Below the pieces are notes generated by a model. That model was not told where the DNA came from. It ran no database searches and worked only from the letters and a program-made list of their open reading frames with translations. A stretch of 12,008 bases of DNA from Candidatus Kuenenia stuttgartensis (GTDB lineage Bacteria; Planctomycetota; Planctomycetia; Isosphaerales; Isosphaeraceae), in assembly GCA_945874095.1 (NCBI GenBank), contig CAMCFM010000077.1:1-12008 (forward strand), written 5' to 3'. The translations under genes and the position numbers were made by a program. Numbering within the stretch: position 1 is the stretch's first letter; the number at the start of each line of letters is the position of its first letter. Of the stretch, positions 1-6,434 are shown piece after piece.

Positions 1-249
1 ACAGGAGGAGTGGTCAGGCTGGGAGTCGTGCTGGGCAGTTTCGAGAAGTCGGACATGGGCCGAGATCCTGTCATTGGCAAATAGAATACTCACGACCCGT
101 GATGCGGCAGGCATATTTGACGAACCAACCGTCCAGGGACCGGACCAACCATTGTGCCTGATGAAACCACCAATGGCTAGAGGCTTCTCCAATTTTAAAA
201 CTCGGGTTGAAGCAATTTTGACACACTGCGTCTTAACATCAACAGCCAC
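1..249 (-). CDS. Possible partial hypothetical protein, running off the left edge
   Basis: I do not recognise this product. Reading leftward, a frame stays open from a stop at 282-280 to the window edge. A GTG at 249-247 is the first common start and would give 83 codons, beginning V-A-V-D-V-K-T-Q. The composition (Val, Ile, Leu, Gly and charged residues, few Cys) looks more protein-like than the competing rightward frame over the same bases, which is rich in Trp and Cys. I see no Shine-Dalgarno sequence before the GTG, no ATG near it and no known domain. Two other readings cannot be excluded: a rightward gene tail in frame 1 that ends at TAG 82-84, or a leftward start at ATG 56-54 or 74-72 in another frame. 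The flanking sequence to the left would settle it. Confidence 0.28.
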   Translation of the reverse strand, partial: MAVDVKTQCVKIASTRVLKLEKPLAIGGFIRHNGWSGPWTVGSSNMPAASRVVSILFANDRISAHVRLLETAQHDSQPDHSSC

Positions 250-330
250 GTTGAATCTTGGAATCGGCTTATTCAGACTCTAGACATTGCCATTTTAAGC
301 ATTAACATACGAACCATGAAACCAATGGCT

Positions 331-364
331 GTGATTCTTATTCTCGCAAGATATTACGAATCAC
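331..364. repeat. 7-bp inverted repeat upstream of the S24-like regulator
   Basis: The arms GTGATTC (331-337) and GAATCAC (358-364) are perfect inverted complements separated by 20 bases. The element lies about 48 bp before the TTG start at 412, inside the gap upstream of the regulator. Repressors of this class often bind inverted repeats near their own promoters, so an autoregulatory operator is possible. A 7-bp match with a long spacer can also arise by chance, and I found no second copy in the window. The rest of 284-411 is A+T-rich and shows no convincing -35/-10 pair. Confidence 0.25.
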
Positions 365-411
365 GGATTTTTGCAGCACCTAAGAATTGTAGACTGATCA
401 GGCGATAAACA

Positions 412-1221
412 TTGGCACGCAAACGCAATTCCAACACGAAGTCCAACGTCAAAGCACAAATATCCGTGCGATTACGTCAAATTCGCCTCGAACTCTTTGG
501 CGAACACGGTGGGCCTGAACTGGCTCGACGACTCGATCTGCCCGCTCGCACCTGGTACAACTACGAAACCGGCGTCACCGTTCCCGCCGAAGTCATGCTC
601 AACTTTATCGACCAAACCGGCATCCATCCCGCTTGGCTGCTCACCGGCGATGGCGAAATTTTTCGTGACTCGACACCAACCAGAATCCGCTCGGATCTAG
701 CCCCCCTGCAAATGATCCACCAGGCTCTCGAATTGCTTGAACTTGAAAGCAAGGCTCGCGAACAACATGGGAAACGCCTGATTGAATCGCTGAAAACCGA
801 CCACATCGATGATTTTATCCGGCTCCCCTTGGTTGAAATGGATGAAATCCCCGGCTATGAGTCCACCCAAATGGCCCAAAGAGATCAGTTTCTGGTCTAC
901 TCAAAGTGGGTCCCCTGCCCGACAAACAGTCTCTGCCTGCGAGTCAACTCACATGCCATGTCCACCCTGATTCCAAACCAAAGTGTGGTTGTGGTGGACC
1001 TCAACCAGACCAATCCGCTCACACTCAACGGCAAAGTCGTTGTCGGTCTCGACCAGAAAAACCAAGCCGTCATCCGCCGCTTGGAACACTCTGGTGATCA
1101 CGTCATCCTCAGAGCCGAACGTTCCGGCCGAGAATTCCCGATGATCACCTACACCCTCAAAGAGTCCCAAACCCGGATCATCGGAGAAGTGGTCGCCGTC
1201 AACAGCCCGATTGACGCCTGA
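412..1221 (+). CDS. HTH transcriptional regulator with a catalytically dead S24 (LexA/CI-like) domain
   Basis: A probable DNA-binding repressor of 269 residues. Residues ~15-75 form an XRE/CI-type helix-turn-helix, with the core GPELARRLDLPARTWYNYET at 34-53. A charged, probably helical linker covers ~95-130. Residues ~137-265 match the S24 peptidase fold of LexA and CI: the serine-loop region is at 175-190 and the lysine region is N-G-K-V-V-V-G-L followed by A-V-I-R-R-L at 219-224. Where LexA has V-x-G-x-S-M this protein has V178-N-S-H-A182-M, so the catalytic Ser is Ala. The position of the catalytic Lys is Arg222. Self-cleavage is therefore unlikely, and the domain probably serves dimerisation or ligand sensing. 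The start is TTG at 412, because an in-frame TAA lies two codons upstream; GTG at 466 is the only near alternative. The ribosome-binding site is weak (CAGG). The gene converges on and overlaps the kinase. Its target is unknown. Confidence 0.85.
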   Translation: MARKRNSNTKSNVKAQISVRLRQIRLELFGEHGGPELARRLDLPARTWYNYETGVTVPAEVMLNFIDQTGIHPAWLLTGDGEIFRDSTPTRIRSDLAPLQMIHQALELLELESKAREQHGKRLIESLKTDHIDDFIRLPLVEMDEIPGYESTQMAQRDQFLVYSKWVPCPTNSLCLRVNSHAMSTLIPNQSVVVVDLNQTNPLTLNGKVVVGLDQKNQAVIRRLEHSGDHVILRAERSGREFPMITYTLKESQTRIIGEVVAVNSPIDA

Positions 1222-2224
1222 TTTTTGCCAGATATACCGCTCCAACGGCCGCCGCCTGCTCACAATACTTCGATTCCAAGACCTCTATCTGACAATTAAG
1301 TCGCTGTCTCAAAAGCCGTGAATAAAGCGATTGACGCACCTTATCCCCGCCAATCATGATGCGAACACCGGCGTTTTCAGCAACCCAGGGGTGCTTGCTC
1401 AAAGCATCCACATCGGCCCCGATCACGGCACTCGAAAGCCAGGCTGACCTCTGGCTTGCGTCAAGACTGCCCCTGACATCGGCAACTCGGGTCCAAAACG
1501 CAGCGCGAACCAGCCCCTGCTCCCAGACCGTTTTAGCGGCCAGATCGACAATCTCGTCGCTGTATTCGAGTTCGCCAGATTCCGTCACGCTTCTGCGCAG
1601 AAGGGTCGCTGACTTTAAAGCTGCAAAAAGTTCGCCAGCCAGCGTGGTATAACTTCCCAGGATCGAGCCTTGGGCATCCATCCCAATCATCTTGGTATGT
1701 GAACCAGGCCAGATCAGTACCCAGGGCTGACTCACGACCTCTGGCCGATCCTTCAGCAACATCTGCCAAAGCCCCCAGGCCTGAGTTTCCTCACCTCTCA
1801 TAATGTCTTCCGCCAACGACTGTTCCAAGAGATTTGACTGATTCAGGTCAGGTCCGGTACGTAGCCCCGGAAAGATGCGTACAGGCTTTGGCCAGACCGA
1901 CTCATCGAACCACTCCACCGCTGAATCTGCAACCTGATTCGCGCTGGCAGGCGCCAAAACATGCGGCACGTTCATAAGACCTGCATCAGATCCCAACATG
2001 CCTGAGGCAACCACTTCCACCTGATCTGCAGAAATGGAATGGCGTTCTCTTAGTGTTTTCAAGCAGTTCGCAACCGCATCCAGAACCGGTGATCGCTGAT
2101 TCTGAACGGAATCCCGCACACCCACAGATTCGCCCACTGTGTCAATAATCTGATCGTCTTGAACCAGAGTCGCCCGCGTGTTTGTGGTTCCACCATCAAG
2201 CGCAATCCATAAATTCTGACGCAT
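1199..2224 (-). CDS. dgoK: 2-dehydro-3-deoxygalactonokinase (DgoK family)
   Basis: This sugar-acid kinase is predicted to phosphorylate 2-dehydro-3-deoxy-D-galactonate with ATP in the cytoplasm, the kinase step of the De Ley-Doudoroff galactonate pathway. The 341-residue product shows the family blocks in order: the N-terminal phosphate loop DGGTTNTR at 10-17, ASGMLGS at 73-79, a PGL at 119-121, MRGEETQ at 142-148, PGSHTK at 173-178, TLAGEL at 194-199 and a late IGGD at 291-294. The family is usually about 290-330 residues, so it is intact. I chose ATG 2224-2222 because the family N-terminus begins there; the open frame continues 81 codons upstream without family features and would collide with the divergent regulator. 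A weak AGG lies about 10 bases before the start. No aldolase, dehydratase or transporter gene of the pathway is nearby. Substrate specificity within the family (galactonate or a related keto-deoxy sugar acid) is inferred. Confidence 0.88.
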   Translation of the reverse strand: MRQNLWIALDGGTTNTRATLVQDDQIIDTVGESVGVRDSVQNQRSPVLDAVANCLKTLRERHSISADQVEVVASGMLGSDAGLMNVPHVLAPASANQVADSAVEWFDESVWPKPVRIFPGLRTGPDLNQSNLLEQSLAEDIMRGEETQAWGLWQMLLKDRPEVVSQPWVLIWPGSHTKMIGMDAQGSILGSYTTLAGELFAALKSATLLRRSVTESGELEYSDEIVDLAAKTVWEQGLVRAAFWTRVADVRGSLDASQRSAWLSSAVIGADVDALSKHPWVAENAGVRIMIGGDKVRQSLYSRLLRQRLNCQIEVLESKYCEQAAAVGAVYLAKIRRQSGC

Positions 2225-2366
2225 GTTTTGTAAGCCTGTCCGCTGGTTTGAGTGATCGCACGGGATTCGGTGATTGACGACATCTATCCTAATGACGACC
2301 CACCCGACTGACAAACCCGAACCTGAAGAAGTATGATGAAAGAGCATCCGATAGTCAGTCCATCCA
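2225..2366. promoter_or_regulatory. Divergent intergenic region between kinase and regulator
   Basis: This 142-bp gap separates the leftward kinase start from the rightward regulator start, so it must hold both promoters unless transcription enters from elsewhere. A TTGACG at about 2274 and a TATCCT shortly after are only 5 bases apart, too close for a sigma-70 promoter. I see no palindromic operator. If the regulator really starts at ATG 2427 the gap is 202 bp. This is a region assignment from gene orientation only. Confidence 0.4.
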
Positions 2367-3785
2367 ATGCCATCCGTCTCAGGGCAGATAAACTCGAACC
2401 ATCCACTCGCTGACCTGTCAAAGAAAATGCCACGACGCCCACGACTATCACTACCTGCCCTATTCATGGACGCCTCCGAAGGCTATGCCCTTTGGGACCT
2501 TCAGGGCCAGATGGTCGATCATAACCAGACTCTCGAAAATTTCTGTCGCAGGCCTGAACAGTTCGCAGACCAGATTGCCGATCTAGAAGAATTTATTGAC
2601 CGCAGGAAACCTGATTTCGGGATCATCCCACCAGTCGCAAGTTTCCGGGGCGAAACCGTTGAAACTGTCATCAGGATTACGTCCAGTGCATCATCACTCT
2701 ACCAATTTCAATGCTGGCCTGTGACCGATTCGGAATCGAATGTGATTGCTGTCATGGGCCGCATCCAGCCTGCGAATCCCGAATCAAGCACATTACACGA
2801 CGACCCCACGCAGTTGTGGGGAATCCGACTTCAAGAGGAGCTCACACGTCGCCGGCACGCTCAAGAACCGATCGGCCTGGAAACCCTGTGCGGATTTGGT
2901 CCGGATCATGATCAACTGCTTCGCTGTGTGAATGCCGCAATTCAATCAAAATGCAATGTCATGATTATTGGAGAACCTGGCACAGGTCGTCATTATCTGG
3001 CACGACTGATTCACAGCCGCTGGCAAATGAATGCCACTCAACGATGCCCGATGATTCCGCTTGATCCGCACAGCTTACCTGCCGACATTTTAATTCGGGA
3101 TTTTCTGATTCAACAAGAGCCTGTGAAACAAGCATCAGCGATGGCCAAAAAATTAGCCCACAAATGGAGGGTCCAGGCCGGTTCCACCATTTTAATTGAA
3201 GATACAATCGCGCTGACCAAAGAATTCCAGAATCTTATTGGTCAAGCTGATGAAAATGCAAGAATCATCAGCCTTTTAAATACAACACAAGCGATCGACG
3301 CATTACAACCAGCATTTCGAGCCAAAACGAGTACAATCCTATTAAGATTAAAACCACTTCGAGAACGCGTCGAAGAGATTCCGATGCTTGCACAATTCAT
3401 GATGGAACGGCTTCAGGTGGAAATCATGAAACGATTCGATGGATACCATCCGGCCGCAATTCATCAATTACAGATGTTTGACTGGCCAGCGAATTGGAGA
3501 GACCTTGAACGCACCATTCGCCTGGCCATGCAATCGGCCAAGGGTCCTTTGATTAAATCTGAAGATATTCCGGCTTCGATTCAAGGAGCATATGGAGGAG
3601 CCTGGATGCATATCCCCAAAGATTCTCCAAATGATCTCCTGGAAGAGACCCTCAACCAAACCCGCCGCATGGCTGTAGAACAAGCCCTCAAGCAATTTGG
3701 AGAAAACAAGGCCGCCGCCGCGCGTGCTCTGGGAGTCTCCCGGCCAAAACTATACCGACTGATCTCTGAACTCGGGCTGGAGTAA
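2367..3785 (+). CDS. PAS / degenerate AAA+ / Fis-type HTH transcriptional regulator
   Basis: A 472-residue cytoplasmic regulator built like a sigma-54 enhancer-binding protein. Residues ~30-135 look like a PAS sensor (GYALWDLQGQMVDHN at 39-53, ending with CWPVTDSESNVIAVMGRI). A central AAA+ domain covers ~170-405. A Fis-type helix-turn-helix lies at ~430-471, with ENKAAAARALGVSRPKLYRL at 446-465. The AAA+ part keeps the general layout, including PLRERVEEIP (330-339) and the FDWPANWRDLERTIRLA block (371-387), but key parts are changed. Walker A reads GEPGTGR (202-208), with Arg instead of Lys. Walker B reads ILIED (275-279), with the usual Asp-Glu order reversed. The GAFTGA sigma-54 contact loop is absent between them. 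It may therefore not activate sigma-54 promoters in the usual way. The start could instead be ATG 2427 (MPRRPRLSLP); neither has a clear ribosome-binding site. It lies 171 bp upstream of the cytochrome/DUF1501 operon on the same strand, its likeliest target by position. Confidence 0.85.
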   Translation: MPSVSGQINSNHPLADLSKKMPRRPRLSLPALFMDASEGYALWDLQGQMVDHNQTLENFCRRPEQFADQIADLEEFIDRRKPDFGIIPPVASFRGETVETVIRITSSASSLYQFQCWPVTDSESNVIAVMGRIQPANPESSTLHDDPTQLWGIRLQEELTRRRHAQEPIGLETLCGFGPDHDQLLRCVNAAIQSKCNVMIIGEPGTGRHYLARLIHSRWQMNATQRCPMIPLDPHSLPADILIRDFLIQQEPVKQASAMAKKLAHKWRVQAGSTILIEDTIALTKEFQNLIGQADENARIISLLNTTQAIDALQPAFRAKTSTILLRLKPLRERVEEIPMLAQFMMERLQVEIMKRFDGYHPAAIHQLQMFDWPANWRDLERTIRLAMQSAKGPLIKSEDIPASIQGAYGGAWMHIPKDSPNDLLEETLNQTRRMAVEQALKQFGENKAAAARALGVSRPKLYRLISELGLE

Positions 3786-3956
3786 AACCAATCTGCTCTA
3801 TAAGAAATCCCTATAAACATTTGTCTTAGGATTGGAATTCCTTTGCCTTCAGTCAGTTCCAAGACTAAAATTGATGATAACGACCTGTTCAAGTGGCCTG
3901 ACAAATCCAGCCTGATCTTCCGAACTCACCTAAATCATCATCTGGCGGTAACGGCC
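3786..3956 (+). promoter_or_regulatory. Probable promoter region of the cytochrome/DUF1501 operon
   Basis: This 171-bp stretch follows the regulator stop and precedes the chosen ATG of the cytochrome-like gene. It is A+T-rich at 3786-3840. A TTGGAATTCCTTTGCC at 3832-3847 resembles a -24/-12 element, but the GG-to-GC distance is one base short and the CAC is missing. I see no strong terminator hairpin after the regulator, so read-through from it is possible. The assignment rests on position. Confidence 0.35.
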
Positions 3957-6434
3957 ATGTGGACAAGCATTTCGTATCCCATCAAAAACCGGTTTCAATT
4001 CTATCACCCACTGATATGGGCATTTTACGTACTCACCTTCTCAGCCCTATTCCCATGGGCACAATCGGTATTGGCAGATTCCCCAAAAGCCGACACGACT
4101 TTTTTTGAAAACCTGATTCGGCCGATACTGACGAAAAATTGCATTCCCTGCCACAACCCTCTAAAACACAAAGGCGGGCTTGACTTAACCAGTCGTGAAC
4201 TCGCTGTTAAGGGCGGCGATTCAGGCCCGGCCATTGCTCCAGGCCAAGCGACTGACAGCCTGATTCTAGATGTGGTCGGCTATGAGTCTGAAATTCAGAT
4301 GCCGCCCAAAGGCAAGCTAAATGACAACGAAATCGGATCTCTCATAATCTGGGTCGCGTCCGGTGCACATTGGCCTGCATCATCGAAGCTCGTTTTTTCC
4401 GCTGAGAATGAACCGTCTAAGCCGACAGACCAGACAGGCCCAAAACTTAGATCAAAGCCATTTCAAATCAATGATCAGGACAAATCATGGTGGTCATTTC
4501 AACCGATCCGCAAGCCTGACATCCCGAAACTGAATGGCCAAACTGCTCCTGTAAATGCAATTGACTCTTTTTTACGACAGAAACTAGAATCTAAAAAGAT
4601 TGGATTCAATCCCGTTGCCACACGTCGCGAACTGATCCGTAGAGCCTATTTCGACCTGATCGGACTGCCACCAACTCCGGAAGCGGTGGTTGCATTTGAA
4701 ACAGATACCCGGCCTGATGCCTGGGAAAAATTGATCGACGGCTTGCTGGAACGTCCACAATATGGCGAACGCTGGGCCCGTCACTGGCTTGATCTCGTAC
4801 GCTTCGCTGAAACGAATGGCTATGAACGCGATGGCGAGAAGCCAAACGCCTGGAGATATCGCGATTATGTCATAAACTCTTTCAACGCTGACAAGCCTTA
4901 TGACCAGTTCCTGACTGAACAGCTGGCCGGCGATGAAATGGGTGGCAATTTTGATCCGGATAAAATCATTGCAACCGGATTTTATCGGCTGCATGTCTGG
5001 GACGACGAACCGGACAGCACCCTGACAGCCGAATTTGATGATCTGGACGACATCATGGTCACCACATCAGCCACTTTTATGGGACTCACGATGGGCTGTG
5101 CACGATGCCACGACCATAAATTCGACCCCATCAGCCAATCAGATTATTATCAATTCCTCAGCTTCTTCCGTAGCATCAACCCTTTTGGACAGCACAAAAC
5201 CGGCGGTGGAGGCCGTGGGACAGGCCGAATTACCAGACCATTGGCAGTTGAATCGGTCGTGGAGAAATGGAATCAACAGAATTCCAGGGAAATCAAGCTT
5301 AAACGTGATCAATTGGTGATTGAGAAAAACGAATCCGCTCAAAAGCTTCTCAAAGATACAATCACACGAATGGAATCGGGTGCCGATGCCCCTTTCGGCA
5401 TTGCTTTGGCAATTACCGAAGATCCGGTCAAACCAACATTTATTTTCCGCCGAGGGGAAGCCAATAACCCTTCCATTGAAGTCAATCCGGCATTTCCTCA
5501 AATTCTGGGCAGTTCCAGCCCATCAATCATTCCACCCAAACATCAAAAAAGCTCTGGCCGGCGTTTGGCGATGGCACGCTGGATGACCTCGAAAGAGAAT
5601 CCGCTCACCGCCCGGGTGCTTGCAAACAGGCTCTGGCAGCACCACTTTGGCCGTGGACTTGTGCCCACACCGAACGATTTTGGTCGTACGGGTGAACCTC
5701 CAACACATCCGGAACTTCTGGATTTTCTCGCATTTGATTTCATTTCCAGCGGATTTAAAATCAAACCTCTACACAAGAAAATCATGATGAGCGAGGCCTA
5801 TTGCATGTCGTCTCGGTCTGACAATCCCGAGGCACTTTCAATAGACGAGCCCAACCAGCTTTTATGGCGTCAGAATCCTCGACGCATTGAAGCAGAGGTT
5901 CTCAGGGACACGATTTTATATCTCAGTGGGTCATTGAATTTTAAACGCGGTGGCCCTGGAATATTTCCTACGTTGCCAGAAGAAGTGTATAAGACTCAGG
6001 ACAGTGCCCGCAGAGGCTGGCCGGAAAGCTCTCCAGAGGAACAGAATCGCCGCAGCATTTACATCTTCGTCAAGCGAGCACTTGTTCCGCCAATTCTAGA
6101 CGTCTTCGACTGCCCATCGACCACCGTTCCCATCGGCACCAGAGCTGTGACAACGGTTGCTCCACAGGCCCTGATGCTGCTCAATGACGCATTCGTTCGC
6201 AAACAGGCCAGCATTTTGGCCGACAGGCTTAAAAAAGAGTCTGGTGCGGATCTGCCAAACCAGATCAAAAGAGGCTTTTCCATTGTCCTTCAGCGTCCGC
6301 CCAGCACAATGGAATTGCAACTTGCAACCGATTACATTCGCGATCAACTGAACAGCCCGGAGTCTGCTCCATTGGCCATGACCAACTTTTGCCTGGCCTT
6401 AATGAACCTGAACGAGGTGATTTATGTCGATTAA
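3957..6434 (+). CDS. Exported PSCyt1/DUF1549/DUF1553 cytochrome c-like protein
   Basis: The exact biochemical role of this family is not established. The 825-residue form begins with a Sec-type signal peptide, with a hydrophobic core around residues 16-35 (HPLIWAFYVLTFSALFPWAQ) and probable cleavage after V-L-A near 40. A planctomycete cytochrome C domain (PSCyt1) covers ~46-140: CIPCH at 62-66 is a covalent heme-binding motif and the Met in QMPPKG (Met115) is a possible axial ligand. DUF1549 covers ~200-400 and contains a second CxxCH, CARCHDHKFDP, from 381. DUF1553 covers ~530-825 and ends with the typical NEVIYVD. The linker at ~425-530 is short and charged; many relatives carry an extra sugar-binding-like domain there, which is missing here. 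The open frame extends 38 codons upstream to TTG 3843, but ATG 3957 places the signal peptide correctly. The stop overlaps the next gene by 11 bp, so the two are co-translated and probably work together in the periplasm or envelope. Confidence 0.9.
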   Translation: MWTSISYPIKNRFQFYHPLIWAFYVLTFSALFPWAQSVLADSPKADTTFFENLIRPILTKNCIPCHNPLKHKGGLDLTSRELAVKGGDSGPAIAPGQATDSLILDVVGYESEIQMPPKGKLNDNEIGSLIIWVASGAHWPASSKLVFSAENEPSKPTDQTGPKLRSKPFQINDQDKSWWSFQPIRKPDIPKLNGQTAPVNAIDSFLRQKLESKKIGFNPVATRRELIRRAYFDLIGLPPTPEAVVAFETDTRPDAWEKLIDGLLERPQYGERWARHWLDLVRFAETNGYERDGEKPNAWRYRDYVINSFNADKPYDQFLTEQLAGDEMGGNFDPDKIIATGFYRLHVWDDEPDSTLTAEFDDLDDIMVTTSATFMGLTMGCARCHDHKFDPISQSDYYQFLSFFRSINPFGQHKTGGGGRGTGRITRPLAVESVVEKWNQQNSREIKLKRDQLVIEKNESAQKLLKDTITRMESGADAPFGIALAITEDPVKPTFIFRRGEANNPSIEVNPAFPQILGSSSPSIIPPKHQKSSGRRLAMARWMTSKENPLTARVLANRLWQHHFGRGLVPTPNDFGRTGEPPTHPELLDFLAFDFISSGFKIKPLHKKIMMSEAYCMSSRSDNPEALSIDEPNQLLWRQNPRRIEAEVLRDTILYLSGSLNFKRGGPGIFPTLPEEVYKTQDSARRGWPESSPEEQNRRSIYIFVKRALVPPILDVFDCPSTTVPIGTRAVTTVAPQALMLLNDAFVRKQASILADRLKKESGADLPNQIKRGFSIVLQRPPSTMELQLATDYIRDQLNSPESAPLAMTNFCLALMNLNEVIYVD
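6414..6420 (+). promoter_or_regulatory. Strong ribosome-binding site for the DUF1501 gene
   Basis: GAGGTGA ends three bases before ATG 6424 and lies within the last codons of the upstream gene. It is the clearest Shine-Dalgarno sequence in the window, and it supports both the start choice and translational coupling of the pair. Confidence 0.7.

Noticed and set aside
218..246. TTGACA as a -35 box
   Set aside because: No TATAAT-like hexamer lies 16-18 bases downstream; the TAACAT that follows is only about 10 bases away.
2225..2467. 81-codon upstream extension of the kinase frame
   Set aside because: It lacks family features, overlaps the start of the divergent regulator and has no ribosome-binding site; the conserved kinase N-terminus begins at ATG 2224.
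3832..3847. Possible sigma-54 -24/-12 promoter
   Set aside because: The GG and GC doublets are one base too close and the conserved CAC after GG is missing; the upstream regulator also lacks GAFTGA.
3843..3956. TTG start giving a 38-residue extension of the cytochrome-like protein
   Set aside because: The extension is polar and would bury the signal peptide about 50 residues inside the protein; ATG 3957 gives a normal N-terminus.
4584..4994. 136-residue leftward open frame inside the cytochrome-like gene
   Set aside because: It is antisense to the DUF1549 domain and its composition is typical of a shadow frame.
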